Positions 7,254 through 14,312 of a stretch of 14,312 nt of DNA are shown in pieces. The stretch lies in contig JAISZF010000067.1 in NCBI GenBank assembly GCA_031269415.1, positions 1-14,312 of the forward strand. The letters run 5' to 3'. Numbering within the stretch: the first letter of the stretch is position 1; each line of letters starts with the position of its first letter. Below the pieces are notes generated by a model. It worked only from the letters and a program-made list of their open reading frames with translations, was not told the origin of the DNA and made no database searches. This DNA is from Clostridiales bacterium. Its GTDB lineage: Bacteria; Bacillota; Clostridia; Lachnospirales; WQUN01. The position numbers and the translations under genes were made by a program.

Positions 7254-8216
7254 ATGCCTCGCCGTGTTTCCAAATTCTTACGAGCGAACGCGGTTCCGTA
7301 TATGTTTTTGCTGCCGTGGCTGCTTGGTTTCCTGGTGCTGACGGTTTACCCGATGTTTTCCTCACTGTACCTGGGCTTCACGGATTATGATTTTACCAAG
7401 CCCGATTCCACGTCATGGGTTGGTTTCGGCAATTACATCAGCATGTTTGGGCAGCTTTTCGGCGTTTCCGAATTCAGCGCGTCATCCGGTAAAGTCCTCC
7501 GGGTTGATCCGTATTATTTGAAATCGCTTTCCGTCACGTTTACATATGTGTTCGTGTCTGTCCCGCTTAAGTTGATTTTCGCGCTATTGGTCGCCATGCT
7601 GATGAATCAGAAGCTGCGGCTGATGTCGTTTTACCGCGCGGTGTATTACATACCCACACTGCTGGGAGGTTCCGTGGCTATCGCCGTCCTCTGGCGAAAG
7701 CTGTTTGAAAAGGACGGATTAATAAACGGTATATTGGAGACCGTGGGTTTCACGGATCTGCCCGGCTGGATCACAAACCCCAATTACTCGCTGGGCACGC
7801 TGGTTTTGCTTACGGTATGGCAGTTCGGCTCGTCAATGATCATCTTCCTGGCGGGGCTGAAACAGATCCCAGACGAGTACTATGAAGCGGCTTCGGTAGA
7901 CGGCGCGAATAATTTCCGGAAGTTCTTCTCCATCACTCTACCGGCGCTTACCCCTGTTATACTCTTTAACTTGGTAATGCAGATGATCTCAGCGTTTCAG
8001 GCTTTCACGCAGGCTTACATAATAGGCGGCGGCAAGGGCGGCGTGCTTAACTCAACCTTGTTCTACACGCTGCATCTATATTTAAAGGGCTGGACTTATC
8101 ACGAAATGGGCTACGCCTCGGCTATGGCCTGGGTACTCCTGCTCATTATCGGCGTGATTACTGGTATTGTGTTCCGTTCGTCAGATGTCTGGGTTACTTA
8201 TGGAAGCGGGGAATAG
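7254..8216 (+). CDS. CUT1 sugar ABC permease, MalF/LplB-like
   Basis: 320 residues from ATG 7254; AGGGGGG at 7241-7247 gives six-base spacing. The in-frame ATG at 7248 touches the ribosome site, so it is less likely. The protein is an inner-membrane channel subunit with about six helices: the first at ~14-36 (PYMFLLPWLLGFLVLTVYP), the BPD_transp_1 domain from ~90. The ATPase-docking EAA loop is intact at ~211-229 (EAASVDGANNFRKFFSITLP). N-terminal sequence and length fit the MalF/UgpA half of CUT1 importers, which move oligosaccharides. It pairs with the permease starting three bases downstream and the binding protein at 9103. The partner ATPase is not in the window. Confidence 0.92.
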   Translation: MPRRVSKFLRANAVPYMFLLPWLLGFLVLTVYPMFSSLYLGFTDYDFTKPDSTSWVGFGNYISMFGQLFGVSEFSASSGKVLRVDPYYLKSLSVTFTYVFVSVPLKLIFALLVAMLMNQKLRLMSFYRAVYYIPTLLGGSVAIAVLWRKLFEKDGLINGILETVGFTDLPGWITNPNYSLGTLVLLTVWQFGSSMIIFLAGLKQIPDEYYEAASVDGANNFRKFFSITLPALTPVILFNLVMQMISAFQAFTQAYIIGGGKGGVLNSTLFYTLHLYLKGWTYHEMGYASAMAWVLLLIIGVITGIVFRSSDVWVTYGSGE

Positions 8217-8219
8217 CGC

Positions 8220-9065
8220 ATGAAATCTAAAACTTTTTTCAGGCTTACGCTTACTCACGCGTTTATCGCCATATTGGGCTTCGCCATGCTTTATCCGGTT
8301 ATCTGGATGATTGTCAGCTCCTTTAAGCCCAATAATATGATATTCAGCGACACCGGGATTATCCCGAAAGCGCTCACCATAGAGAACTATATCAGCGGCT
8401 GGAAGGGCTATTCCGGCGTGTCCTTCGCAAAATTCTTCCTGAATTCGCTGCTGATGTGCGCCGCCGCCATTGCCGCTAACCTGTTCTCGTGCAGCACGGC
8501 GGCTTACGCGTTCGGTCGGCTTAAATTCGCGGGGAAGGGCTTTTGGTTCGCGATTATGATGACCACGCTGATGCTTCCCGCCCATGTGACGCTGGTTCCC
8601 CGTTATATTATGTTTAATGGCTTCGGCTGGGTAGGCACGTATCTGCCGATTATAGCGCCTAAGTTTTTGGCGACGGACGCGTTTTTCGTGTTCCTGCTCG
8701 TGCAGTTTATCCGGAGCCTGCCAAGGGATCTGGACGAAGCGGCGATCATTGACGGCTGCGGGCTGGCTGGCATATTTGTCCGTATAATAATTCCGCTGGC
8801 TAAACCGGCGTTGGTTACAACCGCCTTATTTACGTTTTTGTGGACTTGGGACGATTTCTTCAATCAGTTGCTTTATCTGACTTCGCCGGCGACATTTACC
8901 GTATCCAGGGCGCTGCGCACCTTTATCGGCGATTCCGGCGCGGTGTCCAATTGGGGCGGCGCTATGGCGATGTCCACATTGGCGATGGTTCCCAGTTTTA
9001 TACTGTTTTTCTCGCTTCAGAAATATTTTGTGCAGGGCATTGCCACATCCGGCATCAAGGGGTAA
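8220..9065 (+). CDS. CUT1 sugar ABC permease, MalG/LplC-like
   Basis: 281 residues, second membrane subunit of the importer. It has six predicted helices, the first at ~12-34 (HAFIAILGFAMLYPVIWM), and an EAA loop at ~173-192 (EAAIIDGCGLAGIFVRIIIP) for docking the ATPase. It ends in ATSGIKG, a common C-terminus of this family (often ...GAVKG). It begins three bases after the first permease stop, with GCGGGGA about seven bases upstream as a weak ribosome site, so coupled translation is likely. Confidence 0.92.
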   Translation: MKSKTFFRLTLTHAFIAILGFAMLYPVIWMIVSSFKPNNMIFSDTGIIPKALTIENYISGWKGYSGVSFAKFFLNSLLMCAAAIAANLFSCSTAAYAFGRLKFAGKGFWFAIMMTTLMLPAHVTLVPRYIMFNGFGWVGTYLPIIAPKFLATDAFFVFLLVQFIRSLPRDLDEAAIIDGCGLAGIFVRIIIPLAKPALVTTALFTFLWTWDDFFNQLLYLTSPATFTVSRALRTFIGDSGAVSNWGGAMAMSTLAMVPSFILFFSLQKYFVQGIATSGIKG

Positions 9066-9102
9066 CCGATTTTCGGACCCCATAATTTATAGGAGGAGAA
9101 AT

Positions 9103-10533
9103 ATGAAGAGGATTATAGCGTTATCATTGGCGGCATGCCTGGCTTTCGGGCTGACCGCGTGCGGAGCCTCCGCGGGGAACGCCACGCAGTCTGAAGCCGT
9201 CTCGGCGGCGCCCGCCGAAACATCAGAAGCGCCGGCGGCAACATCAGAAGCTCCAGCGGAGACGTCCGAAGCGCCCCCGGCTGAAACATCAGCCGCGCCA
9301 GCGGAAAGGACGGACGGGTTGCCCGCGTATACCGGCGGGGAGGTCGAACTGCGGTTCGGATGGTGGGGCAACGATGAACGCGCCGAGATCACGAACAAGG
9401 TGATAGACCTTTTCCATCAGGCTTATCCTGAGATAACGGTAAAAGGCGAGCCAAACGGCGGTACATCCGATCATTTCCAGATCGTGGACACACAGATTCA
9501 AGGCGGCAACGCGCCCGACCTCATTCAATTCGGCGGAAATTACCCGGATTATCAGCAATATTTATTATCCCTGAATGATTATATCGGCAGCCAACTGTTG
9601 ATAGACTCACATGACCTGTTCGACCAAACGGCGTTGATACCCGCCACTCTGGACGGGAATTTGTATGTCGTGAGTTTGGGCACGAACACGCTGGTTCTGG
9701 CATACAACAAGACCATGATCGAAGCCGCGGGCGTTGCCCTGCCTAGCGACAACATGTCATGGGATGAACTCAAGGCTTACGGGGAAGAACTCAAGGATAA
9801 ACTGCCCGCGGGCGTGTTCCCGTTTGTGGATAACAGTACAAACCAGGCCAATTATTTAAGCTACTATCTGAGGCAGGAGGGCACTCCCCTCTGGACGTCC
9901 AACGACGGCGGGAAATCTTACGCCACGGAGGAAAACCTGACAAAATGGCTGCAACTGTGGGCTGATTGGCGCGCGGCGGGTCTCGCGCCCGATGCGGACA
10001 CCACCGCCACATACGCCGAAACCGGCGCCGACACTTCGGCTATTGTAGCCGGCAAAGCCGCCATAGGGATGCTTTGGAGCAATCAGGTAGCTGGGTATCA
10101 AGCCGCGATGACGGATACGCTGGGGGCCGTAACCCTGCCCTCTGGCGGAGAAAAATCTTACGCTATCCAAATGAGCCAGTACATAGGCGTAAATAAAGAC
10201 AGCGCAAACCTTGAAGCGGCGGTTCTGTTCGCCAACTTCTTTGTAACCAGCCCCAAAGCCGGCGCGATCCTCGGCACAAACCGCGGAGTCCCGTGCTCTC
10301 CGGTTGTGCGTCAGGCGATCTCCGCCAACGCCACCGAACTGGACGCGGCTGTCTACCGCATATATGACGCGGTGGCCGATCGCGCCATTCCGCAGGATCC
10401 CAACCTGCCGAACGATCAGGAGTTTGTGAACGAACTCCTGCTAATCGGCCAGAATGTCGGATTTGGAACCTCGACAGTAGAGCAAGGCGGTAAAGATATA
10501 TTGGCGCTTATTGAGAGACTCGCGCAGAAATAA
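9103..10533 (+). CDS. Sugar-binding lipoprotein of the ABC importer
   Basis: 476 residues. AGGAGG at 9091-9096 sits six bases before ATG 9103; the frame stays open back to 9028 inside the permease gene, but that extension lacks a signal sequence. Residues 1-20 are a lipoprotein signal ending in the lipobox LTAC, with Cys20 the lipidation site. Residues ~36-68 are a low-complexity tether of APAETSE-like repeats, about four units. The mature domain opens VELRFGWWGNDERAE, typical of family 1 extracellular binding proteins for oligosaccharides (YtcQ/LplA-like neighbourhood). It captures the sugar outside the membrane and hands it to the two permeases. Aromatic residues near the start and the many Trp/Tyr residues suit a carbohydrate ligand. 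The exact ligand is unknown; a galacturonide is inferred from the downstream GH4 enzyme. Confidence 0.9.
   Translation: MKRIIALSLAACLAFGLTACGASAGNATQSEAVSAAPAETSEAPAATSEAPAETSEAPPAETSAAPAERTDGLPAYTGGEVELRFGWWGNDERAEITNKVIDLFHQAYPEITVKGEPNGGTSDHFQIVDTQIQGGNAPDLIQFGGNYPDYQQYLLSLNDYIGSQLLIDSHDLFDQTALIPATLDGNLYVVSLGTNTLVLAYNKTMIEAAGVALPSDNMSWDELKAYGEELKDKLPAGVFPFVDNSTNQANYLSYYLRQEGTPLWTSNDGGKSYATEENLTKWLQLWADWRAAGLAPDADTTATYAETGADTSAIVAGKAAIGMLWSNQVAGYQAAMTDTLGAVTLPSGGEKSYAIQMSQYIGVNKDSANLEAAVLFANFFVTSPKAGAILGTNRGVPCSPVVRQAISANATELDAAVYRIYDAVADRAIPQDPNLPNDQEFVNELLLIGQNVGFGTSTVEQGGKDILALIERLAQK
9208..9306 (+). repeat. Repeats coding for the lipoprotein tether
   Basis: Imperfect units of 21-24 bases encode APAETSE, APAATSE, APAETSE and APPAETSA. 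Core ACATCAGAAGC is repeated. Such stretches can change copy number by slippage, altering tether length. It is part of the coding sequence. Confidence 0.7.
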
Positions 10534-10574
10534 ATGAATCCGAGCGCTCATATTCCATGCCGTCCGTAAGAACC

Positions 10575-10608
10575 GCGCCGCGTAAGCAATGCTTTGCTTA
10601 CGCGGCGC
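10575..10608 (+). terminator. 15-bp perfect hairpin between binding-protein and GH4 genes
   Basis: Bases 10575-10589 (GCGCCGCGTAAGCAA) pair without mismatch with 10594-10608 around a TGCT loop. Only TTTATAAA follows, so it is a weak terminator at best. Placed inside the operon, it probably protects the 3' end of the upstream mRNA and causes partial termination, giving more transporter than enzyme. Confidence 0.65.
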
Positions 10609-10630
10609 TTTATAAAGGAATGGTGATTAA

Positions 10631-12028
10631 TTGAGATACGCAGATAACGCCGTCAAAGGCATTAACGCCGCTTATATCGGCGGAGGCTCACGCGGCTGGG
10701 CGTGGGGCTTTATGATGGATCTGGCCGCCGACAGTCAAATGGAGGGCGTGGTAAGGCTTTACGACATTGATAAAAAAGCCGCGCAAAATAACGCCGTTAT
10801 TGGGGAGAAGATCTCGGCGCTTCCCGACGCGGCGTCAAAATGGGCGTATGAAACCGCCGATTCGTTGAAGGAAGCCCTTACCGGCGCGGATATTGTGGTT
10901 ATATCTATCCTGCCCGCTACCTTCAAGAAAATGGAAAGCGACGTACACGCGCCTGAACAATACGGGGTATGGCAGTCTGTGGGGGATACGGTGGGCCCCG
11001 GTGGGTTCATGCGGGCGATGCGGACTATCCCCATGTATGTTGAGATCGCCGAGGCAATACGCGATTATTCCCCGAACGCCTGGGTTATTAATTACACCAA
11101 CCCGATGAGCGTCTGCGTGAGGACACTTTATGAGGTCTTTCCGGGGATCAGGGCGTTTGGCTGCTGTCACGAGGTATTCGGCACGCAAAAGCTGCTGGCC
11201 GATATGCTGACGGATTTACGCGGCGTTACAGGTGTATCCCGTCAGGAAATCAAGGTGAATGTCAGCGGGATAAATCATTTTACCTGGTTTGACAGCGCCT
11301 CATATAAGGGGACGGATCTATTTCCGCTCTATGAGGAGTTTATTGATAAATACTATGAAACGGGTTTCGCCGAAAAAGACGATAACTGGATGAATAATTC
11401 GTTTGAGTGCGCTCACAGGGTCAAGTTCGATCTCTTCCGAAGGTACGGGCTTATAGCCGCCGCCGGCGACAGACATCTGGCGGAGTTCACGCCAAACGTT
11501 TACTTGACTTCTCCCGAAACCGTAAATGAGTGGAAGTTCGGGCTTACCTCGGTAAAATGGCGCTTGGCGGACTTGGAAAAACGGCTGGCGAAGAGCGAGG
11601 CCCTTGTAAGCGGCGAAACGCCCATTGAGATAGAGCCGTCAGGCGAAGAGGGTCATATGCTGATAAAAGCCCTGCTGGGCTTAGGCGATCTCGTCAGCAA
11701 TGTGAACCTGCCTAATAAGGGTCAGATCGAAAACCTTCCGATTGGGGCTGTGGTTGAAACCAACGCGGTCTTTCGCAAGGGGGAAATAAGGCCGGTGCTA
11801 GCCGGAGCTTTGCCGGGGAACCTGCTGCCGCTTGTCGCCGAACATGTATATAATCAGGAAAATACGCTTAAAGCGGGTTTAACCCACGATTATAAGCTGG
11901 GTTTCTCAACATTCGTAAACGATCCGGCCATGAGGGGAGTAAACCTCGCGGACGCGGAAAAACTCTATGTGAGTATGCTTAAGGCGCAGCGCGAGTACTT
12001 GCCCGAACCGTGGCATAAATACTTATGA
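10631..12028 (+). CDS. lplD: GH4 alpha-galacturonidase, LplD-like
   Basis: 465 residues, start TTG at 10631 with AAAGGAA ~10 bases upstream; the Rossmann strand INAAYIGGGS (11-20) follows at once, so no later start fits. Family 4 glycosidases use NAD+, Mn2+ and an oxidation-elimination mechanism. Visible here: the dinucleotide motif GGGS (17-20), NYTNPMS (154-160), the metal-binding CCHE (178-181) and GINHFTW (213-219). The sequence QSVGDTVGPGG (115-125) and the C-terminal GLGDLVSNVNLPNKGQ strongly recall Bacillus LplD, which removes galacturonic acid from oligosaccharides, rather than 6-phospho-glucosidases. The gene order lplB-like, lplC-like, binding protein, lplD-like also resembles the Bacillus lpl operon, with the binding protein moved. 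It acts in the cytosol on the imported sugar. The stop overlaps the next start (ATGA). Confidence 0.85.
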   Translation: MRYADNAVKGINAAYIGGGSRGWAWGFMMDLAADSQMEGVVRLYDIDKKAAQNNAVIGEKISALPDAASKWAYETADSLKEALTGADIVVISILPATFKKMESDVHAPEQYGVWQSVGDTVGPGGFMRAMRTIPMYVEIAEAIRDYSPNAWVINYTNPMSVCVRTLYEVFPGIRAFGCCHEVFGTQKLLADMLTDLRGVTGVSRQEIKVNVSGINHFTWFDSASYKGTDLFPLYEEFIDKYYETGFAEKDDNWMNNSFECAHRVKFDLFRRYGLIAAAGDRHLAEFTPNVYLTSPETVNEWKFGLTSVKWRLADLEKRLAKSEALVSGETPIEIEPSGEEGHMLIKALLGLGDLVSNVNLPNKGQIENLPIGAVVETNAVFRKGEIRPVLAGALPGNLLPLVAEHVYNQENTLKAGLTHDYKLGFSTFVNDPAMRGVNLADAEKLYVSMLKAQREYLPEPWHKYL

Positions 12029-13752
12029 GCGGCATCCTAGAGAGGCTCCGCGAAACGGACGTCAAAACGCGGGCTGGCACTGTTCGGGACGGTTTCCCAG
12101 ATAATGCCCTGGGGGAATTTATTGATTTGGGCGTGAAATTCGTTTCTTCACATCCTAAGATCGAGAACGTCTATTATCGGGCTGTGCGCGACCTTATGAA
12201 CTGTGTGGCGGCCGCGCCCTCCGGCGGGCCTATGCTGCTGGAGGGCGCGGACTTCATCGGCATGTGGCTGGAAAGCACGGGTACGATCAGCGCGGAGCTG
12301 TTTTCGCGCTTCTGCCCGGAAACCGCGCGTTCCACTATGGAACTCTTCGCGGATCACAAGCGCGCGGACGGGCTGATTCCATATAAAATAACGGCGTCCG
12401 GGCCCGCGTACCGCCAAGTGCAAATGGTGACGCCGCTGGCCAGGAGCGTATGGGACAATTATGTAACTGATCGCGACAAGGCTTTTCTGAAAAAGATGTA
12501 TGAGGCTATCGCAGATAATGACAAATGGCTTGAAACATACCGGAATACGCGCGGTACGGGCTGCGTCGAGGCTTTTTGCGCGTTTGACACAGGCTGCGAC
12601 GCGTCGCCGCGTTTCTGGCACGCGCCGGACACGCCCTACATGAACGACCCGGCGCGGTACGATCCTAATTCGCCTATATTGCCATTTTTAGCGCCGGATA
12701 TGACCGCCAACGTATACTGCCAGAGAAAATATTTGGCTAAAATGGCGGAAGAACTGGGCCTTTCGGGGCGGGAATGGGAAAACAAGGCCGAGGGAAGCCT
12801 CAAGAGCCTGATGAAATACTGTTACGATGAGAAGGATCATTATTTCTACGACTGTGATAAGCTGGGCAGATTTGTCCGCGTACAGACGGATAACCTCATT
12901 AGGGTTTACGCCGCCGAGGCCGGCACGGACGAAATGTTTGAGGACGCGCTTAACAGATATTTCCTGAATACAAAGAAATACTTCCCGCGTTATCCCATCA
13001 CGACTGTCGCCATAGATGAACCGGGTTTCAGCCCGTTCATTGAATACAACAGTTGGGCGGGGCAGGTGAGTTTTCTTACCGAAACGCGCCTGCCGCGCGC
13101 GTTTGACTATCACCGGCGGTTTGTGGAACTGACGTGGATTATGCATCCGATAATCACGGCGCTGTCCAGATTTACGCGATTTGCCGGAAGTTTGAACGCG
13201 TGGGTCGGCGCGGAAGGGTACCGGGAAAACTATTCGCCCACAATGCTCTGCGTGTTGGACTATTTGGAGCGTTTTTGCGGTATATTCCCCACGCCTGAAA
13301 ATGAGCTTATATTTACGTCGCTTATCCCTTACGGGATAGATTACGGGGAGAGCGTGGCTGAGGAGACCGGCTACGCCCGCTCGGCGGACGGGGCGATGTT
13401 TGAGCTGGTGAACACGGGGAGAGGATCGGTTATTTATAAAAACGGCGAACCGCTTTACGGGTTCCCCTTGGGCGTTCGCGTGGTTACTGATAGAACGGGC
13501 GCGTTGCGCCGCTTAGTTGGCGCTTCATATTCAACTGTGTCAGGAAGTGTTGTTATAAACGGTGGGGGTGAGATCCCGTTCGAGGTCCGCGGTAATGAGG
13601 TATTGGAATTTACCGGAGGCGGATTTGAGAGCGTTTTTAACCCGGGGGTTGTTCCTCCGAATTATGGCGGTAGAGTGCTGAGCCGTCGAGTGCCTGATCC
13701 GCGTGGCGGACTATCATATACAGAATTTATTACAAGCCCAGAGCAGCGTTAA
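12025..13752 (+). CDS. Putative (alpha/alpha)6-barrel glycoside hydrolase
   Basis: 575 residues with no signal peptide, so cytosolic. It looks like an (alpha/alpha)6-barrel glycosidase of the GH63/mannosylglycerate-hydrolase-like group: repeated helix pairs, WDNYVTDRDKAFLKKMYEAI (143-162), then FDTGCDASPRFW (187-198), which matches the GxDxSPR motif that carries the catalytic acid in that group (here D192). A second acidic candidate is E397 or E401 in GAEGYRENYSP. The last ~120 residues (from ~450) are beta-rich and may form a C-terminal sandwich. It is translationally coupled to the GH4 gene by a four-base overlap, so it should act on the same oligosaccharide, perhaps on a rhamnose- or glucuronate-type linkage. 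I do not recognise the exact family, and specificity is inferred only from context. Confidence 0.65.
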   Translation: MSGILERLRETDVKTRAGTVRDGFPDNALGEFIDLGVKFVSSHPKIENVYYRAVRDLMNCVAAAPSGGPMLLEGADFIGMWLESTGTISAELFSRFCPETARSTMELFADHKRADGLIPYKITASGPAYRQVQMVTPLARSVWDNYVTDRDKAFLKKMYEAIADNDKWLETYRNTRGTGCVEAFCAFDTGCDASPRFWHAPDTPYMNDPARYDPNSPILPFLAPDMTANVYCQRKYLAKMAEELGLSGREWENKAEGSLKSLMKYCYDEKDHYFYDCDKLGRFVRVQTDNLIRVYAAEAGTDEMFEDALNRYFLNTKKYFPRYPITTVAIDEPGFSPFIEYNSWAGQVSFLTETRLPRAFDYHRRFVELTWIMHPIITALSRFTRFAGSLNAWVGAEGYRENYSPTMLCVLDYLERFCGIFPTPENELIFTSLIPYGIDYGESVAEETGYARSADGAMFELVNTGRGSVIYKNGEPLYGFPLGVRVVTDRTGALRRLVGASYSTVSGSVVINGGGEIPFEVRGNEVLEFTGGGFESVFNPGVVPPNYGGRVLSRRVPDPRGGLSYTEFITSPEQR

Positions 13753-13767
13753 ATTGTTCTGGGCTTG
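13733..13767 (+). terminator. Hairpin at the end of the sugar operon
   Basis: CAAGCCCAGAGCA (13733-13745) pairs with TGTTCTGGGCTTG (13755-13767), 13 pairs with one G-T wobble. The stop codon of the hydrolase gene lies in the nine-base loop. The nearest T-run (13780-13784) is 12 bases beyond the stem, so termination may be inefficient. Confidence 0.5.
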
Positions 13768-13827
13768 CGTTGCGCTTCACTTTTTGTTTAGGTGTGATAA
13801 TTTTTCGTGAATTTTCATAAAATAGTA

Positions 13828-13857
13828 TTGACACCATATATGACACCATGCTATAAC
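13828..13857 (+). promoter_or_regulatory. hicAB promoter with overlapping direct repeats
   Basis: TTGACA (13828-13833) and TATAAC (13852-13857) are 18 bases apart. The nine-base repeat TGACACCAT occurs twice, at 13829-13837 and 13841-13849, 12 bases apart, covering the -35 box and spacer. Such placement suits repression by the antitoxin. Confidence 0.6.
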
Positions 13858-13877
13858 GTGTAATAGAGGTGATATTA

Positions 13878-14126
13878 TTGAGCCAATGGGACAAATTGCT
13901 GAATGAGATATTAAGGGCGAATAGAAATTTACGCTTTGAGGAATTATCAAAAGCATTGTACAAGATAGGCTACAAATAAGATCAGCCAAAAGGCGGCAGT
14001 AGTCATTACACTTTTAGAAAAAAAGGCAAGTTGCCCATAACCATACCAAAAGCAACGCCTATAAACAAGGCTTACATTGAATTAGTTAGGGAAGCGGTTA
14101 TAGAATATGAAAGTGAGGTTGAATAA
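13878..14126 (+). pseudogene. hicA: HicA mRNA-interferase toxin gene with internal stop
   Basis: The frame starts at TTG 13878 with GAGGTGA five bases upstream and reads SQWDKLLNEILRANRNLRF, then ELSKALYKIGYK, followed by TAA at 13977-13979. The same frame then continues DQPKGGSSHYTFRKKGKLPI and ITIPKATPINKAYIEL to the true end at 14124-14126. Together this is a complete HicA (~82 positions), a double-stranded-RNA-binding-like fold that cuts mRNA. The GSSH histidine, which is catalytic in the family, lies after the stop, so the 33-residue product should be inactive. A single base change from CAA or GAA would explain the stop. The rest is well conserved, so the lesion is recent. Confidence 0.8.
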
Positions 14127-14128
14127 TT

Positions 14129-14312
14129 GTGAATAAAGACTTGAATTATTACATGGGATTGAATTACAGAATAGAAGTCATAGAGGATAAACAAGAGGGC
14201 GGCTATGCTTTGTCTTGCCCCGAATTACGGGGATGTATTACTTGTGCTGACACAATAGAAAATGGTCTTTCAATGATAGAGGACGCTAAAAAAAATTGGT
14301 TTGCCGCTTGTA
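14129..14312 (+). CDS. hicB: HicB antitoxin, cut by the window end
   Basis: GTG at 14129, two bases after the hicA end, with GTGAGG ~10 bases upstream. The visible 61 residues match the HicB partial RNase H-like domain: NYRIEVIEDKQEGGYALSCP, then ELRGCITCADTIENGLSMIE, then DAKKNWF. In intact loci it binds and blocks HicA and, through a C-terminal DNA-binding domain not seen here, represses the promoter. With hicA broken it may persist as an orphan regulator. Base composition of hicAB is clearly AT-richer than the sugar operon, consistent with separate acquisition. Confidence 0.82.
   Translation, partial: MNKDLNYYMGLNYRIEVIEDKQEGGYALSCPELRGCITCADTIENGLSMIEDAKKNWFAAC

Noticed and set aside
9028..9102. 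Longer N-terminus for the binding protein
   Set aside because: It would overlap the permease gene and hide the lipoprotein signal; the AGGAGG site and LTAC lipobox support ATG 9103.
9208..9306. Short repeats as a CRISPR or minisatellite array
   Set aside because: The units are contiguous, in frame and encode a lipoprotein tether; there are no spacers.
13977..13979. TAA in hicA as a recoded or read-through codon
   Set aside because: Other genes here end normally with TAA, TAG or TGA, and no stimulatory structure is seen, so a nonsense mutation is simpler.

Overview
The window looks like part of a chromosome from an anaerobic, probably gut-associated Clostridia-type Firmicute. I infer this from the strong AGGAGG-like ribosome sites, the TTGACA/TATAAT promoters, the TTG and GTG starts, the LacI plus CUT1 ABC-transporter logic, and the close resemblance of several proteins to Bacillota families. 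No rRNA, tRNA, CRISPR array, transposase or phage gene is visible.

Layout, left to right. (1) 1-553: the edge of a leftward gene with its promoter, then a frameshifted remnant of an HpcH/HpaI-type aldolase on the minus strand. (2) 554-5641: four rightward genes. A V4R-domain protein and a soluble GGDEF diguanylate cyclase form a sensor/output pair. They are followed by a zinc-ribbon GTPase whose stop overlaps the start of a GAP1-like, membrane-anchored partner (ATGA overlap). The GTPase/GAP1 pair resembles GTPase-centred conflict modules known only from comparative genomics and is the best candidate here for an undescribed system. (3) 5642-5950: a broken PIN-domain toxin remnant and a strong hairpin terminator. 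(4) 5951-13752: a LacI-type regulator facing left, diverging from a five-gene sugar operon. That operon holds two CUT1 permeases, a lipoprotein binding protein, a GH4 enzyme close to LplD alpha-galacturonidase, and an uncharacterised (alpha/alpha)6-barrel hydrolase-like protein. A consensus promoter followed directly by the palindrome TGTAACGAGTTACA explains how the repressor would control it. No ATPase gene is present, so a shared MsmX/UgpC-type ATPase must be encoded elsewhere. (5) 13753-14312: an AT-richer HicAB toxin-antitoxin locus in which hicA carries an in-frame TAA, followed by a hicB that is intact up to the window end.

Working model: region 4 takes up and degrades a uronic-acid-containing, pectin-like oligosaccharide. 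The GH4 enzyme would release galacturonate and the downstream hydrolase would act on a related linkage. Region 2 is a signalling or possible defence island flanked by decayed genes. Three separate remnants (aldolase, PIN toxin, hicA) show that the gaps between operons here are eroding.
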